Origin: a virus
IMG/VR virus record: IMGVR_UViG_3300031565_000200
Coordinates: 1-33,511 of that record
Strand: one strand, 5' to 3'
Length of the DNA stretch: 33,511 bases
The notes below the pieces were generated by a model. It was not told where the DNA came from. It saw nothing but the letters and a program-made list of their open reading frames with translations, and did no database searches. The translations under genes and the position numbers were made by a program. Each line of letters opens with the position of its first letter. Position 1 is the stretch's first letter. Shown in pieces: positions 27,201 through 33,511 of this stretch.

Positions 27201-29210
27201 TCAAACCTCCTGACTGAATGTGTAGACCCATATGCACCTGCAGTGGTCCCTGCCTTCGCAGTCCCGGTACGGCGGCTCGTGCACCCCGGTCGGCTGTCCG
27301 CCGGGCGCCCAAGACTTGCCGTCCATCTCCCTGCAGTAGTCGCACGTGTTATCGTCGAGCAGCGCGCTCGACGTGATGCGCTTGATGCCCATCGTCTTTG
27401 CCTGCTCTTGCCTGCCCATGTTGACGGCCTCTCCGGCCGACTCCTTCGACACCTTGAGCAGCTCGCTGTCCGACAGCTCGTCGACTGACGCCGTCAGCTG
27501 ACCGGTGTCCAGCGCCCCGGCCCTTGTCTGCCGCAGCGCCTCCCAAGACATGGCCGACCGCATCCTGTTCGCCAAGATGTTGGCTATCGACAGGGCCCTG
27601 ACCCTGGTGAACGAAGCCGGGTCTGGCGGCTCGACGTCAACCGCCTTCATTGTCGCTCCCTGCCGCTTGGCCTCAGCCTTGACCTGCTCGGCGCCGTAGT
27701 CCACGAGCCCCGAAAGCAGGACCTCGATGGCGTCAGCCACCTTGTCCTTGAGCGGCACGTCTATCTCCGCCAGCTTGTCGATGTTGCCTTTCGCTATGTA
27801 GTCCGCGACCTTGCTTACCATGGCCGCCGTCTGCTTGCGCTGTATCGGCTGTACCGCCTTGATGAACTGCTCCTCGAATGTGTCCAGAGCCCCCTTGATG
27901 TCGGCGAACGCCACCGACTGCTCGACGCTGGTCGGCTCCCGCCAGAAGTCTGTCGCCCGCATCGCCACCGGCTGCTCAGGCTTCGGCACCGCGGCCACCT
28001 TCTTGTGGGGCAGCTTTACCATCCGCCTCAGCTCGTTCTCAGTGTCTATGTCCGGTGTGATGGCGCCCGATGTCATCAATGCGCCTATGGCCCCGGCATA
28101 CGCCAGGACGTCCGGGCTGTCGAGACCGCTGATGGTCAGCTTCGGGTACCTCTTGACGTACCAGTTGAGGTCGACCATCTCGCGGATGCAATGCCGGTTG
28201 ATTGTGTTGCAGATGTTCCTGCCGACAGACTGCAAGGCCATCAAGAAGAACTGCGACTGGTCTTGACTCAGGGCATACGAGCCTTGCTTTGTGCCGAGGT
28301 TCATGAACTGAGCCAGGATGCTGCGGACAATCTGCAGGTCGTGGTGGTCCACGCTCTTCATGATGTCGTGCAGCTGACCGGCGACGCCCTTCAGGTCGAA
28401 CTTCACAGACTCAGGGTGAGCCGTATACGCACGCTCGTGGGCGTGCAGCCGTTCGCCTATGGCCTTGACCGCGTCCTTCTGCGCCTGTGTCGCCTGGTCT
28501 GGGTACGTGAAGTCGGCCAGTCCGACGCCGTGACGCTCTGACGCAATGCCGTCTATGGCATACAGGTTGTTCTTGTACCACCAGTGCTTGTACGCAGCCC
28601 TCAACAGGCTGATGCCGGTGAAGTTGCTGCCCTCCCGTTCGTGGGTGAAGACGAGCAGCTTAGAGGCAGGCAAAGGCACCTGCCTGAATCCGTCCTTGAA
28701 CTGAGCCTGCTGGATGATGTAGTCCAGGTCTCCGTTGTCCTTGATGTGCCACTCCGTTATCGACTTCGGCAATCGTGGCGCGAGCTTGTCCCACGTATAG
28801 CGCCCGTCCCTGAGCTCCCACACCTTCTCGAATACCATGTAACCAAAGTCGAGCATAATGAGCGCATGCCTGAGGAAGTCGTCCCAGGTGATGGACATGT
28901 TGTCGAACAAGTCGTCCCTGACCGCGCTGGCAATGTTCACGTCGGCCTGGTCCTCGCTTGCCGGTGTTATGTCCCAGCGAGCCACCATCAGCGGCAGCTT
29001 GCTCGCAAGAAGACCGGCCTTGACCTGGCCGTCTGACCGCCGCATCTTGTCATAAGTCTTAATGGCCTTCTCACCCCTGAGGTCGGCGTTGTACTCCTCT
29101 TCGTACAAGAGACCAGCGAACACCGACGTCCCCGTGGCGCCAAGTTCAACCTTGGTCTCGGGCTTTGGGTCCTTGCCCATGAATGCTTGAATCCTTGACT
29201 GTAGGCTCAT
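27201..29210 (-). CDS. Portal protein fused to MuF-type domain
   Basis: 669 residues from the ATG eight bases after AAGGAG; TTG two codons earlier is less likely. Residues ~1-400 are a DUF935/Mu gp29-like portal ('YEEEYNADLRGEKAIKTYDKMRRSDGQVKAGLLASKLPLMVARWDI..., HALIMLDFGYMVFEKVWE..., SKLLVFTHEREGSNFTGISLLRAAYKHW'). Residues ~530-669 are a MuF-like head morphogenesis domain ('RVRALSIANILANRMRSAMSWEAL...', 'DDNTCDYCREMDGKSW...PPYRDCEGRDHCRCIW' with the closing Cys/His cluster). In Mu the two are separate genes. Confidence 0.88.
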   Translation of the reverse strand: MSLQSRIQAFMGKDPKPETKVELGATGTSVFAGLLYEEEYNADLRGEKAIKTYDKMRRSDGQVKAGLLASKLPLMVARWDITPASEDQADVNIASAVRDDLFDNMSITWDDFLRHALIMLDFGYMVFEKVWELRDGRYTWDKLAPRLPKSITEWHIKDNGDLDYIIQQAQFKDGFRQVPLPASKLLVFTHEREGSNFTGISLLRAAYKHWWYKNNLYAIDGIASERHGVGLADFTYPDQATQAQKDAVKAIGERLHAHERAYTAHPESVKFDLKGVAGQLHDIMKSVDHHDLQIVRSILAQFMNLGTKQGSYALSQDQSQFFLMALQSVGRNICNTINRHCIREMVDLNWYVKRYPKLTISGLDSPDVLAYAGAIGALMTSGAITPDIDTENELRRMVKLPHKKVAAVPKPEQPVAMRATDFWREPTSVEQSVAFADIKGALDTFEEQFIKAVQPIQRKQTAAMVSKVADYIAKGNIDKLAEIDVPLKDKVADAIEVLLSGLVDYGAEQVKAEAKRQGATMKAVDVEPPDPASFTRVRALSIANILANRMRSAMSWEALRQTRAGALDTGQLTASVDELSDSELLKVSKESAGEAVNMGRQEQAKTMGIKRITSSALLDDNTCDYCREMDGKSWAPGGQPTGVHEPPYRDCEGRDHCRCIWVYTFSQEV

Positions 29211-29212
29211 CT

Positions 29213-30655
29213 TCAAAACTCCTTCCCCCTTATGCCCCTGAAGCCAACAGGGGGTAGTGGGTTCTTATCCTCCAGAAAGTCGAAGTCTGACACGCCAGCA
29301 TTGCGGATAGCCGCCACAGCCATCATGCCGACGGCGATGACGAGGTCGTTCTTCTTGCCCCTGACGTGCTCTATCCTCCAGCCCTGCCCTGTCTGCTTCG
29401 CTATAATCTCCTTGAGCTCCTTGTCGAGCTCAGGCTCCGTGTAGCACACGAGCGTGCCGTTCCTGAGCATGGTTATCAGCGTCTGGGACATGAACATCAT
29501 GTCAGCGTTGAAGTTGAACGGCTCGATGACGAAGTACGGCTTCAGCCGCTGCATGACGTACTCCATCTGCCACGGGTCGATGACCAGCTTGTTGGCCCTG
29601 AACGTGGTGCCGGTGTCCTTCAGGTCAGCCTCCACGCTGGACATGTCCACGTGCTGCGTCTTCGTCCCCTGCCAGTACCGCAGGCTGTCAACGTACACTC
29701 GCCCGTCCATCGGGTCGTAGTGCCCGACGCACCTGGCGGTCCGGTCATGACTCAGGCCGGCGTCGCACGACTCAATGTACTCGAGCAGCGGACGACTCTG
29801 GTCCGGGGCGTACTGTATTGACCAGGGCACGGAATGCAGGCGGGCGATGTCGTCCTCGGTCACGAACGTGCCCTCTGCCGCCGACCACCGGTTCTCGTGG
29901 AACCTGGCGTACGAGTTCGGGGGCAACCGCATCCTCTGGGTGTCCAGGTACTCCTGGCTAATCCATGACGCCTTGGTGTCGTGGAACCACAGGTAGAACA
30001 TTCGCGGGTCGGTGTGGGCCTTGCCCGTCTTGTATATCTCGTACAGCAGCGACTCCTTGTCGTAGCCGGCGTATGTCACTATGAGGCCCAGCGGATTCTG
30101 CCTAGCCGGCGACGTCGTGAGCTCGTCATAGAACTCACGCCCGGGGAACCCCCACAGCTCGTCGAACAGCACCAGGGTCGGGTTGACACCAGCCGCCGTC
30201 TGGTACTTGTGGGCTATGGGCCGGCATACCGTGCCAGTCCCCTTCATCTCGATGCCGGTCTTGAGCAGCCGCGCAGAGGCCAGCAGGTTCGGGTTCAGCT
30301 TGAACGCCTGCCGTATCTTCTCGTATATAATCAAAGAAGCTTGGTCAAGATTATTCGCGGCAATGATGACCTCGCCATGAGGTTCGCCTGCAAAGCAAAA
30401 CCAGACACCTATGCCAGAGGCCAGCGTGCTCTTGCCGTGCTTCTTTGGCATGCCCAGCAGAGCCAGCGTGTACTTGCGCCGCCCGTCAGGCTGCAGGTCG
30501 TAGAACAGGGGCCAGAGTATGAGCTCCTTCTGCCAGTCTTCAAGGACTATTAGCTTGCCGGTCTCGGGGCAGATGTACTGCTCCTCAAGGAACGCGATTA
30601 TGTCCGTCTTGTACTGCTTGGCCTTTTCGGGCGTTATCTCCGTCGGCTTAGTCAT
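29213..30655 (-). CDS. terL: Terminase large subunit
   Basis: 480 residues from the ATG five bases after GGAG (a GTG two codons earlier abuts the site and is less likely). ATPase: Walker A 'LGMPKKHGKSTLAS' (~67-80), Walker B 'LVLFDELWG' with Asp165-Glu166. Nuclease: 'CDAGLSHDRTARCVGHYDP' (first Asp), 'LVIDPWQMEYVMQRL' and 'KNDLVIAVGMMAVAAI' (last Asp). It translocates DNA into the prohead and cuts it. Preceded by an HNH gene, a common arrangement in cos-type phages; packaging type cannot be proved here. Confidence 0.92.
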   Translation of the reverse strand: MTKPTEITPEKAKQYKTDIIAFLEEQYICPETGKLIVLEDWQKELILWPLFYDLQPDGRRKYTLALLGMPKKHGKSTLASGIGVWFCFAGEPHGEVIIAANNLDQASLIIYEKIRQAFKLNPNLLASARLLKTGIEMKGTGTVCRPIAHKYQTAAGVNPTLVLFDELWGFPGREFYDELTTSPARQNPLGLIVTYAGYDKESLLYEIYKTGKAHTDPRMFYLWFHDTKASWISQEYLDTQRMRLPPNSYARFHENRWSAAEGTFVTEDDIARLHSVPWSIQYAPDQSRPLLEYIESCDAGLSHDRTARCVGHYDPMDGRVYVDSLRYWQGTKTQHVDMSSVEADLKDTGTTFRANKLVIDPWQMEYVMQRLKPYFVIEPFNFNADMMFMSQTLITMLRNGTLVCYTEPELDKELKEIIAKQTGQGWRIEHVRGKKNDLVIAVGMMAVAAIRNAGVSDFDFLEDKNPLPPVGFRGIRGKEF

Positions 30656-30950
30656 TGGCACTCCTCAAATTATGGTCTCGAGTATGACCTGCATGTGTCT
30701 TCGGTTCTATATTCTCAGGCCTGTCGTCGTCCTTAACTTCATTCTTGTGGTGAGGCTCCATGCCTTCTGGGAATGACACGCCATCGTGCGCCTTTTCCCA
30801 CACCAATATGGACCGCTTAACATACCCTCTGATGTCTGCCCTTGGATGCTCGCGTCTTTTGACTAACACATAACCGTCACTGTCAAGACAGACGCCGCCT
30901 CTCCAATGTGAGTTATGAACGCCGGCATGGTTGCCTGGGTATTTCGCCAT
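30648..30950 (-). CDS. HNH endonuclease next to terminase
   Basis: 100 residues. The N-terminal 'GYVLVKRREHPRADIRGYVKRSILVWEKAHDG' (DNA-contact strand and first helix) is followed by 'GMEPHHKNEVKDDDRPENIEPKTHAGHTRDH', the HH-x-N...D-x-R-P-x-N-I-E HNH core. TAATG overlap with the 68-aa gene and 8-base overlap with terminase. HNH proteins beside terminases (for example HK97 gp74) are needed for DNA packaging cleavage; that role is inferred from position. Could also be a homing endonuclease. Confidence 0.88.
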   Translation of the reverse strand: MAKYPGNHAGVHNSHWRGGVCLDSDGYVLVKRREHPRADIRGYVKRSILVWEKAHDGVSFPEGMEPHHKNEVKDDDRPENIEPKTHAGHTRDHNLRSAND

Positions 30951-31156
30951 TAGAACCTCTCCGGGAACACGCGAACAAACGCCTCAGGAGCCTGCTCTCG
31001 ACTGAGCGTCTCGACGCCATCGGCTATGTCATCGAGCATCCTGAGCAGCTTGTCGGTATCGTTGAACATGATTATGATGTTGCTCCCGGTCCTCATGTCA
31101 AATATGCGCAACGCGCCGCCTCCGCAGGCGGTCGGTTGTAGTCTCCAGTTTATCAT
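30950..31156 (-). CDS. Hypothetical protein, 68 aa
   Basis: MINWRLQPTACGGGALRIFDMRTGSNIIIMFNDTDKLLRMLDDIADGVETLSREQAPEAFVRVFPERF, GAGGAGG upstream, ATGA overlap with the small-terminase candidate. Two strands and a helix; no family recognised. Confidence 0.62.
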   Translation of the reverse strand: MINWRLQPTACGGGALRIFDMRTGSNIIIMFNDTDKLLRMLDDIADGVETLSREQAPEAFVRVFPERF

Positions 31157-31599
31157 GACGGGTCCTCCTCGTCTTCGCTCATCATCGAGGCCAGGTCCTT
31201 GTTCGACTGCAGCATCCCGATGCCAAGCTTGATGCGGGAATCCGGCGTCATGCCAAGTTGCGTCAGCAGCCTGACAGCCGCGTTCATCGCCGCAAGGTAC
31301 ACCTTGAACGGCCCCTGCCGTATCTCATTGTCGCTGTCGAATATGCCCTGCGAGGCGAAGAACCTGTCCAGCAGTTCCATCTTCGAAAGGCACCCGGCAA
31401 GCATGCTGACAGCCACCATGTCCGCCGGTCCGACCATGACCTTGGAGCCTGTGAGCACCTCGATTATGTCGTTCCGCTTGATGGGCACCAGCAGCGCAAG
31501 CTCGGAGCCAGTGAAAGCACCATGCTTTGGCGGCCGTCCCACCGGCCTCTTGGGCTTGGGCAGCGCGACCCGTGTCTCGTATTCCTGTCCTTCAGTCAT
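31153..31599 (-). CDS. Terminase small subunit (candidate)
   Basis: 148 residues. Basic Pro-rich start (LPKPKRPVGRPPKHGAFTGSELA) with an AT-hook-like RPVGRPPK, then helices 'DMVAVSMLAGCLSKMELLDRFFASQGIF', 'VYLAAMNAAVRLLTQLGMTPDSRIKLGI' and an acidic end (MSEDEEDPS). 'LLTQLGMTPDSR' resembles the P27-like small-terminase C-terminus. Position: three genes upstream of the large terminase. It would bind the packaging site. Reasonable but not certain. Confidence 0.62.
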   Translation of the reverse strand: MTEGQEYETRVALPKPKRPVGRPPKHGAFTGSELALLVPIKRNDIIEVLTGSKVMVGPADMVAVSMLAGCLSKMELLDRFFASQGIFDSDNEIRQGPFKVYLAAMNAAVRLLTQLGMTPDSRIKLGIGMLQSNKDLASMMSEDEEDPS

Positions 31600-32158
31600 T
31601 GGCCGCCTTCCTCCCGAGCGCAGTCATCATCTTGGCAATGCCCTCGTGCAGTCCCTCGTAGGTTGTGCCGTCAAGCGTGAAGTCGAAGCGCTCGCCGTCC
31701 AGGTCCGTCTCGCTCTTGTCCTTGAGCAGCGCCAGGTCGACCGGCGACCCGTACTTCTGGACCCTCCGCTCTCGCTCCCATTCGTCGATGTTGACGCGCA
31801 CCATTATGAAGTCGAACGCCTTGAGGGCGAGGTACTCGTACTTGAAGCGCATGTCCGTGATGACCACGTCCTGCCTGAGCGGTATCTTGCCCAGCACGTA
31901 GTTGACCCACACTAGCTTGTCTACCTCGCACATCTTGCGCCCGAGCTCAACAAGCAGGTGGCGGTTCTTGGTGCCCTCAGGCATGCCGAACAGCTCCCGA
32001 GCCACCTCCTTGAGGCGGTCCGCGAACGCATAGCGTATGAAGCCGTACCGCTCGACCAGTCTGACGGCAGTTGAGTCCTTGCTGGACCGCATCTTACCTG
32101 AGACGGCTAACCTGAGAACGGGAGCCTTATCCTCTATCACGTTTTCATTATACACCAT
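31592..32158 (-). CDS. Deoxynucleoside monophosphate kinase-like protein
   Basis: 188 residues. 'VLRLAVSGKMRSSKDSTAVRLVERYGFIRYAFADRLKEVARELFGM' aligns with phage dNMP kinases: P-loop near residue 20, then ALR-like 'FADRLK' and the 'LLVELGRKM...VNYVLGKIPLRQDVVITDMRFKYEYLAL' substrate segment. The P-loop has Ser in place of the usual second Gly (SSKDS instead of GSGKD), a variant to note. Phosphorylates dNMPs for phage DNA synthesis. Overlaps the 94-aa gene by 11 bases. Confidence 0.8.
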   Translation of the reverse strand: MVYNENVIEDKAPVLRLAVSGKMRSSKDSTAVRLVERYGFIRYAFADRLKEVARELFGMPEGTKNRHLLVELGRKMCEVDKLVWVNYVLGKIPLRQDVVITDMRFKYEYLALKAFDFIMVRVNIDEWERERRVQKYGSPVDLALLKDKSETDLDGERFDFTLDGTTYEGLHEGIAKMMTALGRKAAND

Positions 32159-32432
32159 TATCGTCTGGCCTCCCTCGTTTCGTCCCCTCGGGTTTGACGA
32201 AGGCGAACCCAGCGAACCTGGTCCCCTCGTGCCTCAGCTCGGTGAGCTCGCCGTCGCTGTCGTAGTACAGTATGCGCCGAGCACCGGCCCACTGCGCCAC
32301 GTCCTCGACCACCTGCTCCGCGTCGTTGGTCACGGTCGGGTGCTGACTCCACGGACCGACGTCACGCAGGACCACCTTATCGGCGTCCCTCGACACCACG
32401 TCATACTTGGCGCCGTTCATTCCTGGCCTCAT
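32148..32432 (-). CDS. Hypothetical protein, 94 aa
   Basis: MRPGMNGAKYDVVSRDADKVVLRDVGPWSQHPTVTNDAEQVVEDVAQW..., AGGAGG four bases upstream. First gene behind regulatory element copy A. Strands 'DKVVLRDVG', 'RRILYYDSDGELTELRH', 'TRFAGFAFV' and a helix 'DAEQVVEDVAQWA' suggest a small alpha/beta domain; I do not recognise the family. Overlaps the kinase gene, so probably one transcript. Confidence 0.68.
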   Translation of the reverse strand: MRPGMNGAKYDVVSRDADKVVLRDVGPWSQHPTVTNDAEQVVEDVAQWAGARRILYYDSDGELTELRHEGTRFAGFAFVKPEGTKRGRPDDNGV

Positions 32433-32459
32433 GCTTCCTCCTATTCGCCCAAGCCACAG

Positions 32460-32499
32460 GACGCGAATCCTGGACTTGAGAGTATAATCCTATTGACTA
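32460..32499 (-). promoter_or_regulatory. Repeated promoter/operator element, copy A
   Basis: Core CAATAGGATTATACTC (minus, 32495-32480), followed by CAGGATTCGCGTC ending at 32460. Core identical to copy B. The ligase stop codon is two bases before the core, and the 94-aa gene starts 48 bases after it. TATACT can act as a -10 box; no clear TTGACA is present. Confidence 0.6.
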
Positions 32500-33429
32500 G
32501 TGCCTTGAGGCGCCCCTGCTCGTGTCTGGGAGCCTCTCACCGTCGCTCTTGCCAAGGTAGACCGGGAACCTGAGCGAACCGGCGTTCGTGACCTCGCAAT
32601 ACTTGACCCTGACCTTGAACGGCTCGACGTTCACGCCGACGGGCGCAGGCATCGCGCCGCCTACCAGCATCAGGCTCGTGCGCCTGCCGCTCATGAACCC
32701 GAGCAGCGACTCCAGGGTGGCGTCGTCGAACCCGGTGCCAACCTCAGACTTGAGCCTGCCGTCCTCGCTCTGGAAGACCAGGGCGCCGAACAGCTTCTCC
32801 CTCTTGCCGGCGCCGAACGTGTAGCCAACGCAGTCGAACACGCCCTCGTGCCACAGCTTGACCTTGACCCACGCCCGCCTGTTCGGGAGGTACGGCTCCA
32901 GCAACCGCTTGCCGACCACGCCCTCCCAGCCCTCAGACACGGCGCGCTTGAACAGCTCGACGCCGCTGTCCGAACACTCCGGCGCCTTGCACCATGACGG
33001 CCTGACCTGGCCGAGGACGACCAGCCTGTCGGCCAGAGACCTCGGCTCCATGTCCCTGCCCCAGGCGCTCAGGACGTCGAAGGCCACGTAGGCGGCCGGC
33101 AACTCCACGGCCGTCAGCGCCACGTCCTCGGTCCTGTTCATCCGCCTCTGGTTGAACTCCTGGAAGCTGAGGCCATCGGCGCTCACGACCTCGCCGTCGA
33201 GTATCATAGGCGCCGCTCCCCAGTCGACGGTCAGGGCCAACGCCTGAACCACGTCCGGGAACTGGGCCGTCTTGTCGGCGCCGCTCCTGGCCGTCAGGCC
33301 TATGCCGCTGCGGCCGTCTATGTCGACCCTCAGCCGGCAGCCGTCAAGCTTGCGCTCCCACCGCCAGAGCGGGTCGTCGAACGGCGCTACCCTCAGCTTG
33401 CACAGCATCGCCCACTTGTTGTCATTCAT
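32497..33429 (-). CDS. ATP-dependent DNA ligase
   Basis: 310 residues. Motif I 'WRWERKLDGCRLRV' has the AMP-acceptor Lys27; motif III-type 'PAAYVAFDVLS'; motif IV 'SEGWEGVVGKR'; motif V 'WVKVKLWHEGVFDCVGY'. An OB-fold domain (residues ~200-310) follows. A short LigD-like or phage ligase without extra domains. Seals nicks in DNA during replication and repair. GGAGG five bases before the ATG. Located right before the regulatory element, so it may end an upstream transcript. Confidence 0.9.
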   Translation of the reverse strand: MNDNKWAMLCKLRVAPFDDPLWRWERKLDGCRLRVDIDGRSGIGLTARSGADKTAQFPDVVQALALTVDWGAAPMILDGEVVSADGLSFQEFNQRRMNRTEDVALTAVELPAAYVAFDVLSAWGRDMEPRSLADRLVVLGQVRPSWCKAPECSDSGVELFKRAVSEGWEGVVGKRLLEPYLPNRRAWVKVKLWHEGVFDCVGYTFGAGKREKLFGALVFQSEDGRLKSEVGTGFDDATLESLLGFMSGRRTSLMLVGGAMPAPVGVNVEPFKVRVKYCEVTNAGSLRFPVYLGKSDGERLPDTSRGASRH

Positions 33430-33511
33430 ACACGCCTCCGAGCGCTAGAACGTGCGCTCTAATTGTTTGCATCAATTGCATATCGAGCCTCCGAAAACCC
33501 CATATTCGGTG
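33422..33511 (-). CDS. 3' end of an upstream gene or short leader ORF
   Basis: The frame ending at the TGA at 33424-33422 is open from the window edge (29 codons, ...RRLDMQLMQTIRAHVLALGGVYE). It overlaps the ligase start by eight bases, the same coupling style used elsewhere. A 19-codon ORF inside it has GGAGG six bases before its ATG at 33481. A truncated longer gene is the more likely reading. Confidence 0.4.
   Translation of the reverse strand, partial: HRIWGFRRLDMQLMQTIRAHVLALGGVYE

Noticed and set aside
27199-27345. Earlier start for the protease gene inside the portal gene
   Set aside because: The extra N-terminus is Arg/Gly-rich out-of-frame translation of the MuF domain; AGGAGG sits right before MVTKTK.
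1-33511. CRISPR array, insertion sequence, diversity-generating retroelement, integrase attachment site
   Set aside because: No regularly spaced repeats, transposase, or reverse transcriptase seen; attP cannot be told without the host sequence or the other junction.

Overview
This window reads as part of a tailed, double-stranded DNA bacteriophage or prophage (Caudoviricetes). Every gene I can support, about 53 including a few tentative small ones, lies on the minus strand. Genes are packed with 1-30 base overlaps (ATGA, TAATG, TAGTG) and most have a clear AGGAGG-type ribosome binding site, so the host is a bacterium with canonical Shine-Dalgarno initiation. The sequence is GC-rich. Nothing in the window identifies the host. 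A complete tyrosine integrase suggests a temperate lifestyle. No repressor is recognisable.

Transcription runs right to left. 33.5-31.6 kb: ATP-dependent DNA ligase, a small unknown, a dNMP-kinase-like P-loop protein. 31.6-29.2 kb: packaging genes (small-terminase candidate, unknown, HNH nuclease, large terminase). 29.2-22.2 kb: a Mu-type head module (DUF935-like portal fused to a MuF-like domain, Mu-I-like protease with a nested in-frame scaffold start, DUF2190-like decoration protein with a signal peptide, Mu-gpT-like major capsid protein, a protein with RLSAxRA repeats). 22.1-20.1 kb: a large adhesin-like protein (DUF2341 + beta-propeller + LamG). 20.1-16.3 kb: head-tail connection and tail genes (connector, Mu-G-like morphogenesis protein, tail terminator, tail tube, G/GT chaperone pair with a textbook -1 slippery heptamer CCCTTTA, a very short tape measure). 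16.3-12.3 kb: one large tail-tip protein, a C92/NlpC-like amidase and a holin-like protein. 12.3-10.9 kb: HTH-metallophosphoesterase and a Vsr endonuclease with its own promoter and palindromic operator.

The stretch 10.9-6.9 kb is the most unusual part. It has a 562-base gene-free region full of nested inverted repeats and preceded by a TATAAT box (a candidate structured RNA), followed by a run of small genes, most of them separated by long, often two-tiered hairpins. These small genes include a Lys/Ala-rich protein, a DUF5658-like membrane protein, a DUF3846-like protein and a lipoprotein. 6.9-2.7 kb carries integrase, a zinc-finger HNH nuclease, a zinc ribbon, a PD-(D/E)XK nuclease and a C5-cytosine methyltransferase. 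2.6-0 kb carries small accessory genes (DUF6899-like, nucleoside 2-deoxyribosyltransferase-like, DUF2061-like) and the start of a prim-pol replication protein cut by the window edge.

Four related intergenic elements with the core CAATAGGATTATACTC (7.8, 18.1, 2.65 and 32.5 kb) sit 45-60 bases upstream of genes that begin modules. They look like a phage-specific promoter/operator family that divides the genome into transcription units.
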